This document shows positions 37,773-48,831 of a DNA stretch of 64,000 nt, piece by piece. Both the position numbers and the translations under genes were made by a program. The DNA is from Nitrosospira sp. Nsp14. Lineage in GTDB: Bacteria; Pseudomonadota; Gammaproteobacteria; Burkholderiales; Nitrosomonadaceae. Each line of letters begins with the position of its first letter. The first letter of the stretch is position 1. The DNA lies in contig NZ_FOPV01000006.1 in assembly GCF_900113575.1 (NCBI RefSeq), positions 62,001-126,000 on the forward strand. Direction: 5' to 3'. The notes under the pieces are model-generated. The model worked only from the letters and a program-made list of their open reading frames with translations. It was not told the origin of the DNA and searched no databases.

Positions 37773-38714
37773 CTTTTGTCCGTTCCCCAGGATTTTTTTC
37801 GGGGCGATATCTCCCCCTGCCGTCACTTCCCCGAGGCCCAGGAAATTTTTTTCCTCGTCATACAAGCGGATTTTCTCTCCTTCAACCGCCTTGCTGACTC
37901 CGGCAACGCTGCGTCCCTGTCTTAGCGCTGCCGCCGCCGGTGCCTCCAGCACAACGGCAGCTAGATCCCGCAGTAGCGTGTCCACCGTAAGCAGGCGAGA
38001 ATCTCGCTCGCGGATGGACATGGTCTCAAGGGTATCCAAGCTATATGCTTGCGACAAATCGAAATCGTCTATTGTCGTGCGGCGCAAGGCGGTGAGATAG
38101 GCGCCCCCGAAGCCCAGCGCTCTCCCTATATCTTCAGCAAGCGTGCGAACGTACGTTCCCGAACCGCAACGGACCCAGAGCCTGATTTTGTCGCCGTCGA
38201 TCACCATGAGATGCAACTCATGAATCATCACTTGACGGGGTTGTCGTTCGATCTCCACCCCTTCCCTGGCATAGACATACATGGGCTTCCCACGATGCTT
38301 CAGCGCACTGTACATCGGCGGTATCTGGGTGATCAAGCCGGTAAAACTCTTCTGTACCATCTCTACCTGAGGCGCCATGTCTTTCAAATCGTGACACGAA
38401 ATGCCTTCCGCGACGGAAATGTCGCCCTCGGCATCCCCAGTCGTGCTGATATATCCGAGTCTCAGCGTCGCTTCATAGGACTTGTTCGCTCCCAGCAACG
38501 CAGATGAAAATCTGGTTGCGTCGCCGAAGCAGATGGGCAGCAGGCCTGTTGCCATCGGATCAAGCGTGCCGGTATGACCGGCTTTGCGCGCGCCGAAGAG
38601 GCGTTTGGCAATTTGCAGCGCTCGATTGGAGGATATGCCGCCAGATTTGTCCAGCAGCAGGACACCGCTGATTTCGCGCTTGACGCACAGTGGCCGCGCG
38701 ACTTCGACTTTCAA
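37767..38714 (-). CDS. truB: tRNA pseudouridine(55) synthase
   Basis: A 315-residue enzyme making pseudouridine 55 in the T loop of tRNA. GVLLLDKSGGISSN, the catalytic Asp in AGHTGTLDPMATGLLP, and GSGTYVRTLAEDIGRALG are diagnostic; a C-terminal PUA-like segment follows. It is the last gene of the rimP-nusA-infB-rbfA-truB operon, 39 bases after rbfA. Confidence 0.97.
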   Translation of the reverse strand: MKVEVARPLCVKREISGVLLLDKSGGISSNRALQIAKRLFGARKAGHTGTLDPMATGLLPICFGDATRFSSALLGANKSYEATLRLGYISTTGDAEGDISVAEGISCHDLKDMAPQVEMVQKSFTGLITQIPPMYSALKHRGKPMYVYAREGVEIERQPRQVMIHELHLMVIDGDKIRLWVRCGSGTYVRTLAEDIGRALGFGGAYLTALRRTTIDDFDLSQAYSLDTLETMSIRERDSRLLTVDTLLRDLAAVVLEAPAAAALRQGRSVAGVSKAVEGEKIRLYDEEKNFLGLGEVTAGGDIAPKKILGNGQKL

Positions 38715-38753
38715 TATGCGGAACGAATCAGAATGCGGCGGCGAGACGGAAAA

Positions 38754-39134
38754 TTAGCTCTCATCCGGCTCGCTCGAGGATCCTTCACGCGACACGGCCT
38801 CGTCGATCAGTTGGGACAAGCGGACGCCCCGCTCGATCGACTGGTCATAGACGAAATGGAGCTGCGGCACCACCCGGAGCTTCAGCCGATGAGACAGTTG
38901 GCTGCGTAAAAAGCCAGCCGCGTGCTCCAGTCCGTTACTGATGAGGAAATTGTCGCTTTCGCTGCGAAGCGTCGTGTAGAAAACCTTGGCATGCGCGTAG
39001 TCTTGGCTCACTTCAACGCCGGTCAAAGTGAGCATGCCGATGCGCGGATCTTTAAGCTCGTTGCGGATCAGATCCGCCAACTCGCGCTGGATCTGATCGG
39101 CGATGCGCAAAGAACGGGAGAAATCTTTTGGCAT
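38754..39134 (-). CDS. rbfA: Ribosome-binding factor A
   Basis: A 126-residue 30S maturation factor with a KH-like fold. It has the family start SRSLRIADQIQRELADLI, DPRIGMLTLTGVEVSQDYAHAKV and the C-terminal R-V-V-P-Q-L-H-F. It lies between infB and truB in the standard order. Confidence 0.96.
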   Translation of the reverse strand: MPKDFSRSLRIADQIQRELADLIRNELKDPRIGMLTLTGVEVSQDYAHAKVFYTTLRSESDNFLISNGLEHAAGFLRSQLSHRLKLRVVPQLHFVYDQSIERGVRLSQLIDEAVSREGSSSEPDES

Positions 39135-39161
39135 AATGCATCCACGGGCGAAGCAATCGCG

Positions 39162-41792
39162 TTACAGGCTGCGCGCGACTTCGACGATTTCGTACGCTTC
39201 CACTTGATCCCCGACCTGGATATCGTTGAAGTTCTTAAGCGAAAGCCCGCACTCGAAACCCGCTCTTACCTCTCGCACATCGTCCTTGAAGCGCTTCAGA
39301 GAGTCCAGCTCACCGGTATGAATCAGCTCGCCGTTGCGTATCAATCTCACCAGAGAACCTCGTTTGATGAGACCCTCCAGTACGTAGCAGCCCGCGACCG
39401 CGCCAACCTTGGAAATGCGGAAGACATTGCGGATTTCAAGCAATCCCGTGATATTCTCTTTGCGATCGGGCGCCATCATGCCGGATAGCGCTGCCTTGAT
39501 TTCATCCACAGCCTCATAAATGATGCTGTAATAACGTACATCCACCCCGGTGGAGGCGATAAGCTTGCGTGCGACCGCGTCCGCGCGGCTATTAAAGCCA
39601 ATCACAACCGCCTTGGAAGCCAGCGCAAGGTTAATGTCGGATTCCGTGATTGCGCCCACCCCGCTGTGGATGATATTCACCCTGACCTCATCCGTGGAAA
39701 GCCTTTGCAGCGCGTGGGTCAGCGCCTCGTAGGAGCCCTGGACGTCGGCTTTGATGATGAGGGCTAGCACCTTCACCTCGCCCTTCTGCTCAAATACGTT
39801 TTCCAGTTTTGCGGCATGCTGCCTGGCAAGCTTCACATCACGGAACTTGCCTTGACGAAAGAGCGCGATTTCCCGCGCCTTGCGCTCGTCGACCAACGCC
39901 ACGACCGCCTCTCCCGCGACAGGTACTTCGGACAACCCCTGAATCTCGACCGGAAGGGATGGCCCCGCCTGCTCCACAGGCTTGCCGTTCTCGTCAAGCA
40001 TTGCGCGCACACGACCATATACTGCGCCAGCCAGCAATACATCGCCCCGCTTGAGCGTGCCCGCCTGCACAAGTATGGTCGCGACCGGGCCGCGGCCCTT
40101 GTCCAGGCGGGACTCAATTACGATCCCTTTCGCGGGCGCATCCTTTGGCGCGCGCAGTTCCAGCACTTCCGCCTGGAGCAGTACGCTTTCCAGGAGTGCA
40201 TCGATGCCGGCGCCCGTCTTCGCGGAGACGTCGACAAACATCGTGTCGCCTCCCCAATCTTCGGGCACAACCTCTTGCGTAACCAATTCCTGCCTGATGC
40301 GCTCGGGGTTCGCTTCCGGCTTGTCCACCTTGGTCACCGCCACCACGATCGGTACTTTGGCAGCCTTGGCATGATGGATTGCCTCGATGGTCTGCGGCAT
40401 GACGCCATCATCCGCCGCCACGACCAATACAACCAGATCGGTAACCTTCGCGCCGCGGGCGCGCATCGCCGTGAATGCCTCGTGACCGGGCGTGTCAAGG
40501 AAGGTCACCATCCCGCGCTCGGTTTCGACGTGATATGCGCCAATGTGCTGCGTGATCCCTCCCGCTTCCCCGCTGGCGACCCGAGTCCGCCGTATGTGAT
40601 CGAGGAGCGACGTCTTGCCATGGTCGACATGGCCCATCACGGTAACAACCGGCGCACGCGGTTCTGTTTTAACCTCCGCAGCCGGCGCCTCGGTATCCGT
40701 CAGGAATGCCTCGGGACTATCCAGGGTCGCATATTTAGCGACATGACCAAGCTCCTCCACCACGATCATGGCGGTTTCCTGATCCAGCATTTGATTGATG
40801 GTTACCATATTCCCCATCTTCATCAAAGTCTTGATCACTTCGGCCGCCTTTATCGACATCTTCTGCGCCAGCGCGCCGACGGAGATGGTCTCGGGCACCA
40901 TTACTTCATGAACGACCGGCTCGGTAGGCGCGGAAAAACCATGAGCACCCTGCTCATCCGAGACATGCTTACCGTGCTTGTCCCTGCGTGTCCGCCAGCC
41001 CTTGCCCCCGGACAAATCGCCGTGGGTCTTGAGTCCACGTTTTTCCACGCGGTCATCTTTCCAGACGACCTGCTTAGTCTGTTTCTTTTTCTTGTCAGCC
41101 TTCGCCGCCTTGTCCTCCGGTTTGACGACCGGTTTATGCAAGGTCCCTTCAGTTGTAGCAGCCTGAGGCTGAGGCGTCTCAGCCGGCTGAACCATCGCCG
41201 CTACCGCTGCCGGCTCGGGAGCGGGCTCAGACACGGCCACTGCAGCTGGAGCGCCGGCAGAAACTGGCCCGGCCGGCTCCACTTCCTTGCCTTGAACCTG
41301 GGCAGGCCTCTCACGCTGTTTCTTTTCCCTCAATTCCGCGGTTTGCCGCGCAATCAATTCCGCCTGTCTTCTTGCCTCTTCTTCCCTTAATGCCTGCTGC
41401 GCCGCATCGATCACCGGGGTGGGAACCGGGATGGCAATAGCGGGCGCGGGGGGCACGACCTCGGCAGGCTTGGCTGCCGTTGACCGATCCTCCAGATCAC
41501 CCTTTACGAATACGCGCTTCTTGCGCACCTCGACCTGGATGCTACGGGCTTTGCCGCTGCTATCCGATTTCTTGATTTCAGACGTCTGCCTGCGCGGAAG
41601 AGAAATTCTGTTTTTCTCCTCTCGCGTACCGTGAATTTTGCGCAAATATTCGAGAAGCTGTGTTTTATCCTTCTCCGTCAGGCTGTCCACTGTCAGATTC
41701 TTGCTGACACCCGCAGCCCGGAGCTGCTCCAGCAATACTGCCGGAAGCACACCCAATTCACTCGCAAATTGTTCTACATTCGTTTGAGACAT
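39162..41792 (-). CDS. infB: Translation initiation factor IF-2
   Basis: An 876-residue GTPase that brings initiator tRNA to the 30S subunit. The N-terminal IF2N domain ([19 protein letters not shown]) is followed by a long charged Ala/Pro/Glu/Lys-rich linker (about 60-280), a second IF2N domain, the G domain ([37 protein letters not shown]) and domains II to IV. The G4 motif reads TKVD where NKxD is usual; Thr at this place is tolerated in related GTPases, so activity is still expected. Confidence 0.97.
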   Translation of the reverse strand: MSQTNVEQFASELGVLPAVLLEQLRAAGVSKNLTVDSLTEKDKTQLLEYLRKIHGTREEKNRISLPRRQTSEIKKSDSSGKARSIQVEVRKKRVFVKGDLEDRSTAAKPAEVVPPAPAIAIPVPTPVIDAAQQALREEEARRQAELIARQTAELREKKQRERPAQVQGKEVEPAGPVSAGAPAAVAVSEPAPEPAAVAAMVQPAETPQPQAATTEGTLHKPVVKPEDKAAKADKKKKQTKQVVWKDDRVEKRGLKTHGDLSGGKGWRTRRDKHGKHVSDEQGAHGFSAPTEPVVHEVMVPETISVGALAQKMSIKAAEVIKTLMKMGNMVTINQMLDQETAMIVVEELGHVAKYATLDSPEAFLTDTEAPAAEVKTEPRAPVVTVMGHVDHGKTSLLDHIRRTRVASGEAGGITQHIGAYHVETERGMVTFLDTPGHEAFTAMRARGAKVTDLVVLVVAADDGVMPQTIEAIHHAKAAKVPIVVAVTKVDKPEANPERIRQELVTQEVVPEDWGGDTMFVDVSAKTGAGIDALLESVLLQAEVLELRAPKDAPAKGIVIESRLDKGRGPVATILVQAGTLKRGDVLLAGAVYGRVRAMLDENGKPVEQAGPSLPVEIQGLSEVPVAGEAVVALVDERKAREIALFRQGKFRDVKLARQHAAKLENVFEQKGEVKVLALIIKADVQGSYEALTHALQRLSTDEVRVNIIHSGVGAITESDINLALASKAVVIGFNSRADAVARKLIASTGVDVRYYSIIYEAVDEIKAALSGMMAPDRKENITGLLEIRNVFRISKVGAVAGCYVLEGLIKRGSLVRLIRNGELIHTGELDSLKRFKDDVREVRAGFECGLSLKNFNDIQVGDQVEAYEIVEVARSL

Positions 41793-41810
41793 TGATGACC
41801 TTTTATAACC

Positions 41811-43298
41811 CTATGCCCTGTCCGCCGCGGCAAACCACGGTGCGCGCGCAGCCATGATCAATTGCCTGGCTCGCTCTGCATCCATTTCGACCATTTCCAC
41901 CAGATCATCCACCGCCAGATCGGCCAGATCCTCCTGGGTATTGACCCCCTTGGCGGCTAGTTCGCGCGCCGTCTGGCTATCCATACCCTCCAGGGCGAGC
42001 AGATCTTCCGCGATGTGTTCTACTTTTTCCTCGCTTACAATCGCCTCAGTCAAGAGCGCATTGCGAGCACGGTTACGCAGCTCGTTGACGGTTTGTTCGT
42101 CAAACGCCTCGATTTCCAGCATTTCACCAAGCGGAACATAGGCAACCTCCTCCAGGGTGGTAAAACCTTCCTGTACCAGTATATCCGCCACTTCCTCGTC
42201 CACATCGAGTTTTTCCATGAAGAGTTGCCGCAGCACTGAAAATTCCTCTTCATTTTTTGCCTGAGACTCTTCCATTGTCATGATGTTGAGCTCCCAGCCG
42301 GTCAACTCGGAAGCGAGCCGTACATTCTGCCCTCCCCGTCCGATAGCCTGGGCAAGGTTATCCTCGTCCACTACGATATCCATGCTGTGCTTTTCCTCAT
42401 CCACGAGGATACTGCTGATTTCCGCTGGCGCCAGAGCATTGATCACAAACGTTGCCGGATCGTCGGCCCATAACACGATGTCTACCCTTTCCCCAGCCAA
42501 TTCGCCCGTCACGGCCTGGACACGGGAACCACGCATGCCCACGCAAGTACCGATGGGGTCGACGCGCGGGTCGTTGGACTTGACCGCGATCTTGGCACGC
42601 GAACCCGGATCCCTGGCCGCAACCTTGATCTCAAGCAGACCTTCCTCTATCTCCGGCACTTCCAGCTCGAACAGTTTAATGAGAAATTCCGGGACCGTCC
42701 GGGACAGGATCAACTGTGGTCCCCGGGCACTGCGATCGATTTTGTATAAATAAGCGCGCACCCGATCGCCAACCCTCAAATTTTCCTTCGGGATCATTTG
42801 ATCGCGCGGCAACGCCGCCTCAACCCTGCCCGATTCGATAATTGCGTTACCGCGCTCCATGCGCTTGATGGTCCCGGTAACCATGAATTCCTTGCGCTCA
42901 AGAAAATCGCTCAGAATCTGTTCGCGCTCGGCATCGCGTATTTTCTGAAATATTACCTGCTTCGCCGCCTGCGCGCCGATGCGTCCGAACTCGACGGGCT
43001 CCAGCACCTCCTCGACAAATTCTTCTAGCTTGATTTCGGGGTTGCGCTGTAGTGCCTCGCTCAATGCGATTTGACGAGACGGATCTTCCACCGCATCGTC
43101 CGGCACTACCTGCCAGCGTCGCAACGACTGGTAATCACCGGTCTGGTGGTCTATCGACACGCGCACATCAGCGTCCTCGTGAAAACGCTTTTTTGTAGCG
43201 GATGCCAACGCCAATTCAAGTGCGACAAAAACAATGTCTTTCTCGACATTCTTTTCGCGCGCCAGCGCGTCCACCAATAGCAAAACCTCGCGGGTCAT
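41811..43298 (-). CDS. nusA: Transcription termination/antitermination factor NusA
   Basis: A 495-residue RNA polymerase-binding protein. N-terminal domain (1-125), S1 domain (about 135-200, [19 protein letters not shown]), two KH domains ([46 protein letters not shown]) and two acidic C-terminal repeats ([36 protein letters not shown]) are present in order, as in proteobacterial NusA with the full C-terminus. Confidence 0.97.
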   Translation of the reverse strand: MTREVLLLVDALAREKNVEKDIVFVALELALASATKKRFHEDADVRVSIDHQTGDYQSLRRWQVVPDDAVEDPSRQIALSEALQRNPEIKLEEFVEEVLEPVEFGRIGAQAAKQVIFQKIRDAEREQILSDFLERKEFMVTGTIKRMERGNAIIESGRVEAALPRDQMIPKENLRVGDRVRAYLYKIDRSARGPQLILSRTVPEFLIKLFELEVPEIEEGLLEIKVAARDPGSRAKIAVKSNDPRVDPIGTCVGMRGSRVQAVTGELAGERVDIVLWADDPATFVINALAPAEISSILVDEEKHSMDIVVDEDNLAQAIGRGGQNVRLASELTGWELNIMTMEESQAKNEEEFSVLRQLFMEKLDVDEEVADILVQEGFTTLEEVAYVPLGEMLEIEAFDEQTVNELRNRARNALLTEAIVSEEKVEHIAEDLLALEGMDSQTARELAAKGVNTQEDLADLAVDDLVEMVEMDAERARQLIMAARAPWFAAADRA

Positions 43299-43325
43299 GT
43301 TCCCTCCACCCCATTTCTCGGATTA

Positions 43326-43754
43326 TTACAATTTTGGAACCAAACGAGCCTTTTCAAGATTGCTCAACTCGAGATCCAGCGTCTTTCCGTCCACTTCCAG
43401 CTTCAGTATCCCGTCGTTTACTTCGCGCAGAACCCCGACAAAATTCCTTTGGCCCTGCAATGCCACACGCAGCCGCAATTTGACAGACTCGCCCGAGAAG
43501 CGGATGAAGTCAGCCGTCTTCCTTAGCGGCCGGTCCAGACCAGGCGACGATACTTCCAGCCGGTCGTAATCTATATTCTCAACCGCTAGCAATCGGCTCA
43601 AGTGATTGCTGACCGCCACGCAATCATCCACGTTTACGCCGTTCGGCCTGTCAATAAAGACTCGCAGCAGCTTTCCGCGTATCGATCGCTCCAGGTCCAC
43701 CAGTTCATACCCAAGTCCAGCCAAGGTTGATTCGAGCAATTCATGCAAATCCAT
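43326..43754 (-). CDS. rimP: Ribosome maturation factor RimP
   Basis: A 142-residue 30S assembly factor from the start I choose ([22 protein letters not shown]), which matches the family. A longer in-frame start 20 codons upstream would begin inside the leader hairpin and read a nonfamily sequence, so I reject it. [20 protein letters not shown] and [14 protein letters not shown] are diagnostic. It is the first gene of the operon with nusA 27 bases downstream. Confidence 0.94.
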   Translation of the reverse strand: MDLHELLESTLAGLGYELVDLERSIRGKLLRVFIDRPNGVNVDDCVAVSNHLSRLLAVENIDYDRLEVSSPGLDRPLRKTADFIRFSGESVKLRLRVALQGQRNFVGVLREVNDGILKLEVDGKTLDLELSNLEKARLVPKL

Positions 43755-43769
43755 GGCACCGACACAAAC

Positions 43770-43794
43770 AAAAAATGGGCTGAAAAGAGCCCAT
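43770..43794 (-). terminator. Terminator-like hairpin in the rimP leader (candidate attenuator)
   Basis: On the minus strand a perfect 7-bp stem, ATGGGCT-CTTTTC-AGCCCAT, is followed at once by five T and ends 15 bases before the rimP ATG. No minus-strand gene lies upstream for it to terminate, so control of the rimP-nusA-infB operon is likely. A conserved rimP leader RNA motif has been reported in proteobacteria; I cannot check whether this is an instance. Confidence 0.75.
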
Positions 43795-44197
43795 AATCGG
43801 CGCCATTTTAGCAAAAATTTATAACTAATGAAAGGCTATAAATTGTTGCAGTAGCACAGACTTACATGGGCACATCGGTCAAAATAGGCTGCCAACCGCC
43901 TACCAGGCCGTTTTGCCGCTCAAATCTTGACTGCTTGTCTTACGTCGTATTCATGCGGAATTTGTATAACCATTAGAGCGTCCCAGTGCAAGATAAGTTT
44001 TCCATCCTGCGGGAGAATCCACGTTCTCACCCCGTCGCAGCACCAAAATCCATGCTGGGTTCCTGCTACCTGGACAATACACGTCCAATAATACGCTGTT
44101 TCTTGCTCGCTATGCGGACCGGATAAGAGATTCCTTTGCCTATGGATGATACAATTTCCGTTCGCGATTATCGGAAAAAACTCACCGGAGGCGCTTC
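43795..44197. other. Divergent gap between the rimP leader and acs
   Basis: No further gene is seen in these 403 bases. They should hold the divergent promoters of the rimP operon and acs; candidate hexamers are too poor to assign. Confidence 0.55.
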
Positions 44198-46165
44198 GTG
44201 TCTGCGATTAAATCCATTTTGCATGAAACCCGGATATTTCCCCCCAGTGCCGACTTTGTACGGCAAGCCAACCTGGCCGGCATGGAACGCTACCAGGCGC
44301 TCTGCGCCGAAGCTGAAAAAGACCTGCCCGGGTTCTGGGGGAGACTCGCGCGAGAACATATCATCTGGCATAAGCCATTCACCCGGGTGCTTGATGAAAG
44401 CAATCATCCTTTTTTCAGGTGGTTTGACGATGGGGAATTGAACGTCTCGTTCAACTGCCTCGACCGACATCTGACTGCTCAGCCCGACAAAATAGCTATC
44501 ATCTTCGAGGCGGACGATGGCACAGTGACGAATTGCACGTATCGCGACCTTTATCACCGCGTATGCCAGTTGGCCAACGGCCTTAAATCGCGGGGCATTG
44601 GCCGGGGTGATCGGGTTATTATTTACATGCCGATGAGCATTGAAGCAATAGTAGCAATGCAGGCCTGCGCTCGTATCGGCGCGACTCACTCAGTCGTATT
44701 TGGCGGCTTCTCGGCCAAAAGCCTGCACGAGCGCATTCTCAATGCGGGCGCAGTGGCCGTCATAACCGCTGATGAGCAGCACCGCGGCGACAAGATCAAC
44801 TATCTGAAAACCGCCGTGGATGAGGCGCTGGCCATGGGGGAAACCGATTCCGTGCAAGCCGTGGTGGTGTATAAACGCGGACGCAGCAACACAACGTTCG
44901 ACTCCTCCCGCGATGTTTGGTGGCACGACCTGGTAAGTGGTCAAGGCGATCATTGCGAGCCCGAATGGATCGACGCCGAACACCCGTTATTTACGCTCTA
45001 CACCTCTGGCTCGACCGGCAAGCCGAAAGGCGTGCAGCATTCCTCGGCTGGGTATCTGCTGGGCACGATCACCAGCATGAACTGGATATTCGACTACAAG
45101 CCCAACGACATTTTCTGGTGCACGGCGGATGTGGGCTGGGTTACGGGGCACAGTTACGTCACCTACGGCCCGCTGGCAGTTGGTGCGACGCAGGTGATAT
45201 TCGAAGGCGTCCCCACCTATCCCGACGCCGGCCGCTTCTGGAGGATGATTCAGGATCACAAAGTCACCACGTTTTATACCGCACCCACCGCTATCCGATC
45301 GCTGATTAAGCTGGGCGCAGACCTGCCGGGAAAATATGATCTTTCCTCGCTGCGACTGCTCGGTTCGGTTGGCGAGCCGATCAACCCGGAAGCATGGATG
45401 TGGTATTACACGGCGGTTGGTCAATCCCGCTGTCCGGTGGTGGATACCTGGTGGCAGACTGAAACGGGCTGTCACATGATTGCGCCCGTCCCGGGGGCGG
45501 TGTCGCTCAAGCCAGGCTCCTGCACTTTGCCGCTCCCCGGCATCATGGCCTCAATCGTGGATGAGGCCGGGCACGACGTCCCCAACGGAAGCGGCGGATT
45601 TCTTGTCATCAAGCGCCCCTTTCCCTCACAGGCACGAACATTGTGGGGCGACCCGGAACGGTTCAAAACATCCTACTTCCCGAAGGAACTGGGCGGTAAA
45701 TACTATCTGGCGGGTGATTCGGCCAACCGGGACCCGGACGGGTATTTCTGGATCATGGGCCGCATCGACGACGTGCTGAACGTTTCCGGGCACCGTCTCG
45801 GGACCATGGAAATCGAGTCGGCGCTGGTGGGAAATCCGCTGGTGGCGGAAGCAGCCGTAGTGGGGAAGCCGGACGAGATCAAGACCGAGGCCATCGTGGC
45901 ATTCGTCGTATTGAAAGGTGCGCGACCCGACGGCAAGCGCGCGCAGGAGATCGCAGTCGAGTTGCGCAGCTGGGTTGCGAAGGAAATCGGGCCGATCGCC
46001 CGGCCGGATGAGATCCGATTTGGAGACAATCTGCCAAAGACTCGCTCCGGCAAGATCATGCGGCGACTACTGCGCACCCTAGCCAAAGGCGAGGAAATAA
46101 CACAGGACGTTTCCACCCTCGAAAACCCGGCAATACTGGAGCAATTGAAACTCGCGGTCGCGTAG
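44198..46165 (+). CDS. acs: Acetyl-CoA synthetase
   Basis: A 655-residue AMP-forming enzyme making acetyl-CoA from acetate, ATP and CoA. It has [16 protein letters not shown] (phosphate loop), [33 protein letters not shown] and the C-terminal [10 protein letters not shown], whose Lys is the usual acetylation control site. Start is GTG with GGAG in good position. Length is typical. The MBL-fold gene follows 36 bases later and may be cotranscribed. Confidence 0.97.
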   Translation: MSAIKSILHETRIFPPSADFVRQANLAGMERYQALCAEAEKDLPGFWGRLAREHIIWHKPFTRVLDESNHPFFRWFDDGELNVSFNCLDRHLTAQPDKIAIIFEADDGTVTNCTYRDLYHRVCQLANGLKSRGIGRGDRVIIYMPMSIEAIVAMQACARIGATHSVVFGGFSAKSLHERILNAGAVAVITADEQHRGDKINYLKTAVDEALAMGETDSVQAVVVYKRGRSNTTFDSSRDVWWHDLVSGQGDHCEPEWIDAEHPLFTLYTSGSTGKPKGVQHSSAGYLLGTITSMNWIFDYKPNDIFWCTADVGWVTGHSYVTYGPLAVGATQVIFEGVPTYPDAGRFWRMIQDHKVTTFYTAPTAIRSLIKLGADLPGKYDLSSLRLLGSVGEPINPEAWMWYYTAVGQSRCPVVDTWWQTETGCHMIAPVPGAVSLKPGSCTLPLPGIMASIVDEAGHDVPNGSGGFLVIKRPFPSQARTLWGDPERFKTSYFPKELGGKYYLAGDSANRDPDGYFWIMGRIDDVLNVSGHRLGTMEIESALVGNPLVAEAAVVGKPDEIKTEAIVAFVVLKGARPDGKRAQEIAVELRSWVAKEIGPIARPDEIRFGDNLPKTRSGKIMRRLLRTLAKGEEITQDVSTLENPAILEQLKLAVA

Positions 46166-46201
46166 CGAGCATCCTCCGCCCACATACCAGATAGATGCCT
46201 T

Positions 46202-47218
46202 ATGAATAACAGCTTGCCTGCAGCGGCGCAAATGGGGGCGGAAACATATCCATCAAGCCCGGGCACGCAGAGCGTCACTGATTACGACAACGGCGTCAGC
46301 GCGATTGATGCCGACTATTTGCGCCCGGGACTGGCTGCGATTCACCTGATACGGGAGAATGGCCGGGCCGCGCTCGTGGATACCGGAACCTCGGCCTCCG
46401 TCGCCGGCGTAATGAACGCACTGCGCGAAAAAAACCTTGCGCCCGCGGATGTGGCCTACGTGTTCCTCACCCACATACATCTGGACCATGCGGGCGGCGC
46501 GGGTGAATTCATGCATCAGTTTCCGAACGCCAGACTGGTCGTGCATCCCCGAGGCGCGCGGCATATGGTCGATCCCGCCAGGCTCATCGCCAGCGCAATG
46601 ACGGTTTATGGCGAAGCGGAATTCAGACGCATATATGGCGCCATTCGCCCCGTGGATCCGAGCCGCATTATCGAGGCGCCAGATGGATTCCGCCTCGACT
46701 TTAATGGTCGCCCGCTGCTTTTTCTCGATACGCCGGGTCATGCGCGTCATCACTACTGCATTCTCGACGAGCGATACCGGTCATTTTTCACCGGGGATAC
46801 ATTCGGCATCTCTTATCGTGAATTCGACGTCGACAGAATGGAATTCGTATTTCCGACTACCACCCCAGTGCAGTTCGATCCTGCCGCCGCTCATGCATCT
46901 CTGGACCGGCTCATGAGTTATCACCCCTCATACGCTTTCCTTACTCATTTCGGTCGCATCGGTCACTTGCCACGTCATGCGGCCGAAATGCACGACCTGA
47001 TCGATGCACACGTAGCGGCAGCCCTCAAACTGCGCGACTGCGGGCCTGGAAGGCTGGCGGCCCTGACGGAGGAACTTGGCGAGTTGCTGCTGCACCACGT
47101 CCTCATCCACGGCTGTAAACTGCCGGACCACGAAATTCGCAACCTGCTGGAACTGGACGTGAGGTTGAACGCGCAAGGCCTGGAGAACTGGCTGAATCAT
47201 GCCGGGGAGACCCGATAG
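46202..47218 (+). CDS. MBL-fold metallo-hydrolase
   Basis: A 338-residue metallo-beta-lactamase fold protein with full metal site: LTHIHLDHAGGAG, PGHARHHYCI, FTGDTFGIS and a distal FLTHFGRIG. The N-terminus lacks a signal peptide and about 90 C-terminal residues form a helical extension. It differs from the ETHE1 and glyoxalase II signatures, so the substrate is not assigned. It follows acs in the same direction. Confidence 0.87.
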   Translation: MNNSLPAAAQMGAETYPSSPGTQSVTDYDNGVSAIDADYLRPGLAAIHLIRENGRAALVDTGTSASVAGVMNALREKNLAPADVAYVFLTHIHLDHAGGAGEFMHQFPNARLVVHPRGARHMVDPARLIASAMTVYGEAEFRRIYGAIRPVDPSRIIEAPDGFRLDFNGRPLLFLDTPGHARHHYCILDERYRSFFTGDTFGISYREFDVDRMEFVFPTTTPVQFDPAAAHASLDRLMSYHPSYAFLTHFGRIGHLPRHAAEMHDLIDAHVAAALKLRDCGPGRLAALTEELGELLLHHVLIHGCKLPDHEIRNLLELDVRLNAQGLENWLNHAGETR

Positions 47219-47223
47219 CAGGA

Positions 47224-48042
47224 TCAGCTAGCTGTTGCTGCGACGCTCATCTGCCTCACGCGTTCAAAAAAACATACTGCCGCCGCAGCCGCCGCATTTA
47301 GCGACTCCGTGCCGCCCGGCATGGGGATAACGATATGGTCGCTGGTCGCTTGCAGCAACGCATCCGATATGCCCATTCCTTCATTGCCGAACACGAACGC
47401 GACCGGTCCAACTAAACGGGTCTGGTAGAGGCTGTTTTTTGCGTTAAGCGACGTCGCGATCACCTTGCCATTGAAGTCCCGCGCCACGTTCGCCAAGTCT
47501 GATTGCTCATGTATCCCAACCAGGAAGTGCGCGCCCATCGTGGCACGCAGCACCTTCGGCGACCAAGCGTCGGCGCAGCCCTCTGAGAGATAAATATTGC
47601 TTGCGCCCGCAGCAGCGGCGGAACGCAGGATTGATCCAAGGTTTCCCGGGTCCTGTATGGCTTCGAGCAGCACAAAAAAGCGGTCTTCGTTGCGTTCGGC
47701 AAATACTTGTTGCGCAGGAATGGCTATTAGCGCGATCACACCGGTCGGCGTCTTCACCGGCGAGATTGCTCGGAACAACGCATCGCTCAACACCGTCACC
47801 GGCGTCTCGTTTTCGACCCCCTTTTCGCGCTCTTCGGCGAGCAGTTGCTTGACCTCCTCATTCTGGCAACCCGACTCGCTCATTATCAGATTTTGAGGCT
47901 GTCCTAACGCCAACCGGTACGCACGGATCAGATGAACGCCATCAAGCAGCGTTAACGCGCTTGCTCTGCGCTGCTGCGCGGATTCTGCCAGTTTGACAAG
48001 CTGCTTGAAAAAAGAATTATCGCGAGAGGAAATGAGTTTCAC
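47224..48042 (-). CDS. SpoU/TrmH-family RNA 2'-O-methyltransferase
   Basis: A 272-residue SPOUT enzyme. The N-terminal substrate-binding domain (1-110) is followed by the three SPOUT motifs: EAIQDPGNLGSILRSAAA, VFGNEGMGIS and IPMPGGTESLNAAAAAAV, which form the trefoil knot. The target RNA (tRNA or 23S rRNA) cannot be decided from sequence alone. It is convergent with the MBL-fold gene, with only 5 bases between. Confidence 0.92.
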   Translation of the reverse strand: MKLISSRDNSFFKQLVKLAESAQQRRASALTLLDGVHLIRAYRLALGQPQNLIMSESGCQNEEVKQLLAEEREKGVENETPVTVLSDALFRAISPVKTPTGVIALIAIPAQQVFAERNEDRFFVLLEAIQDPGNLGSILRSAAAAGASNIYLSEGCADAWSPKVLRATMGAHFLVGIHEQSDLANVARDFNGKVIATSLNAKNSLYQTRLVGPVAFVFGNEGMGISDALLQATSDHIVIPMPGGTESLNAAAAAAVCFFERVRQMSVAATAS

Positions 48043-48225
48043 GTTAGCTACGGCGATGTGATGACCGGGGATGGGCGCGCTTGATAACCCGGATTAACCG
48101 GGATTGAAAACTATTGCGGAAGGGTTGCGCTTGGACAATGCCTCGTTCACTCCACACCGCCGGACCCGCCTAGACCGCCCCACGGCGCGCCTCGGCCTCA
48201 CCAGGCGAACTGCGTTAGTCAGACA

Positions 48226-48831
48226 TCATCGCCCAGGCCCATCCGCGTTTCCAAAGGGCTCGATCGGAATCGGGCGATATTTTACTTCAAGGATTTCGAG
48301 ATCTTCAGTTCCTGCGGGTGCATGCAGTGTTACCACATCGCCTTCTCGCGCCTTGATCAACGCGCGCGCCATGGGAGAAACCCAGCTGATATAACCGCGA
48401 GCGGTATCGATCTCATCCACGCCGACGATGGAAATAGTTTTCTCTTCACCGGCTTGGTTCGCAAACGTCACCGTGGCGCCGAAAAAAATCCGCGTCTCAT
48501 CATCTCGCGGCGCCGCCGGGTCCACGACTTCGGCGATGTCCAGCCGGCGGGTAAGAAAACGTATGCGCCGGTCGATTTCACGCAAGCGCTTCTTGCCGTA
48601 AATATAATCCGCATTCTCCGACCGATCGCCGTTCGCGGCGGCCCACGCGACGGTCGCCGTCACTTGGGGGCGCTCCTTGTTCATCAGCCAATGGAATTCG
48701 TCCATCAGGCGTTGATGTCCGCCTGGAGTGATGTAGTTTTTGCTCCCCACAGGCAATGGCGGCAACGGGCTCGCGTCTTCTTCCGCGAAATCGTTATCCG
48801 CTTCCGTTTCCCTGGTAAATGCCTTGCTCAT
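48226..48831 (-). CDS. greB: Transcription elongation factor GreB
   Basis: A 201-residue Gre factor that rescues backtracked RNA polymerase by transcript cleavage. The coiled coil (about 30-100) carries the acidic tip AAANGDRSENADYIYGKKRLREID; the C-terminal FKBP-like domain contains SIVGVDEIDTARGYISWVSPMARALI, which points to GreB rather than GreA. An N-terminal acidic extension of about 30 residues is unusual. Its ATG overlaps the glk stop (ATGA). Confidence 0.94.
   Translation of the reverse strand: MSKAFTRETEADNDFAEEDASPLPPLPVGSKNYITPGGHQRLMDEFHWLMNKERPQVTATVAWAAANGDRSENADYIYGKKRLREIDRRIRFLTRRLDIAEVVDPAAPRDDETRIFFGATVTFANQAGEEKTISIVGVDEIDTARGYISWVSPMARALIKAREGDVVTLHAPAGTEDLEILEVKYRPIPIEPFGNADGPGR

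Noticed and set aside
39816-41390. 524-codon plus-strand frame opposite infB
   Set aside because: It is the shadow of the infB reading frame in GC-rich coding sequence; the His/Arg/Leu-rich product is typical of such shadows.
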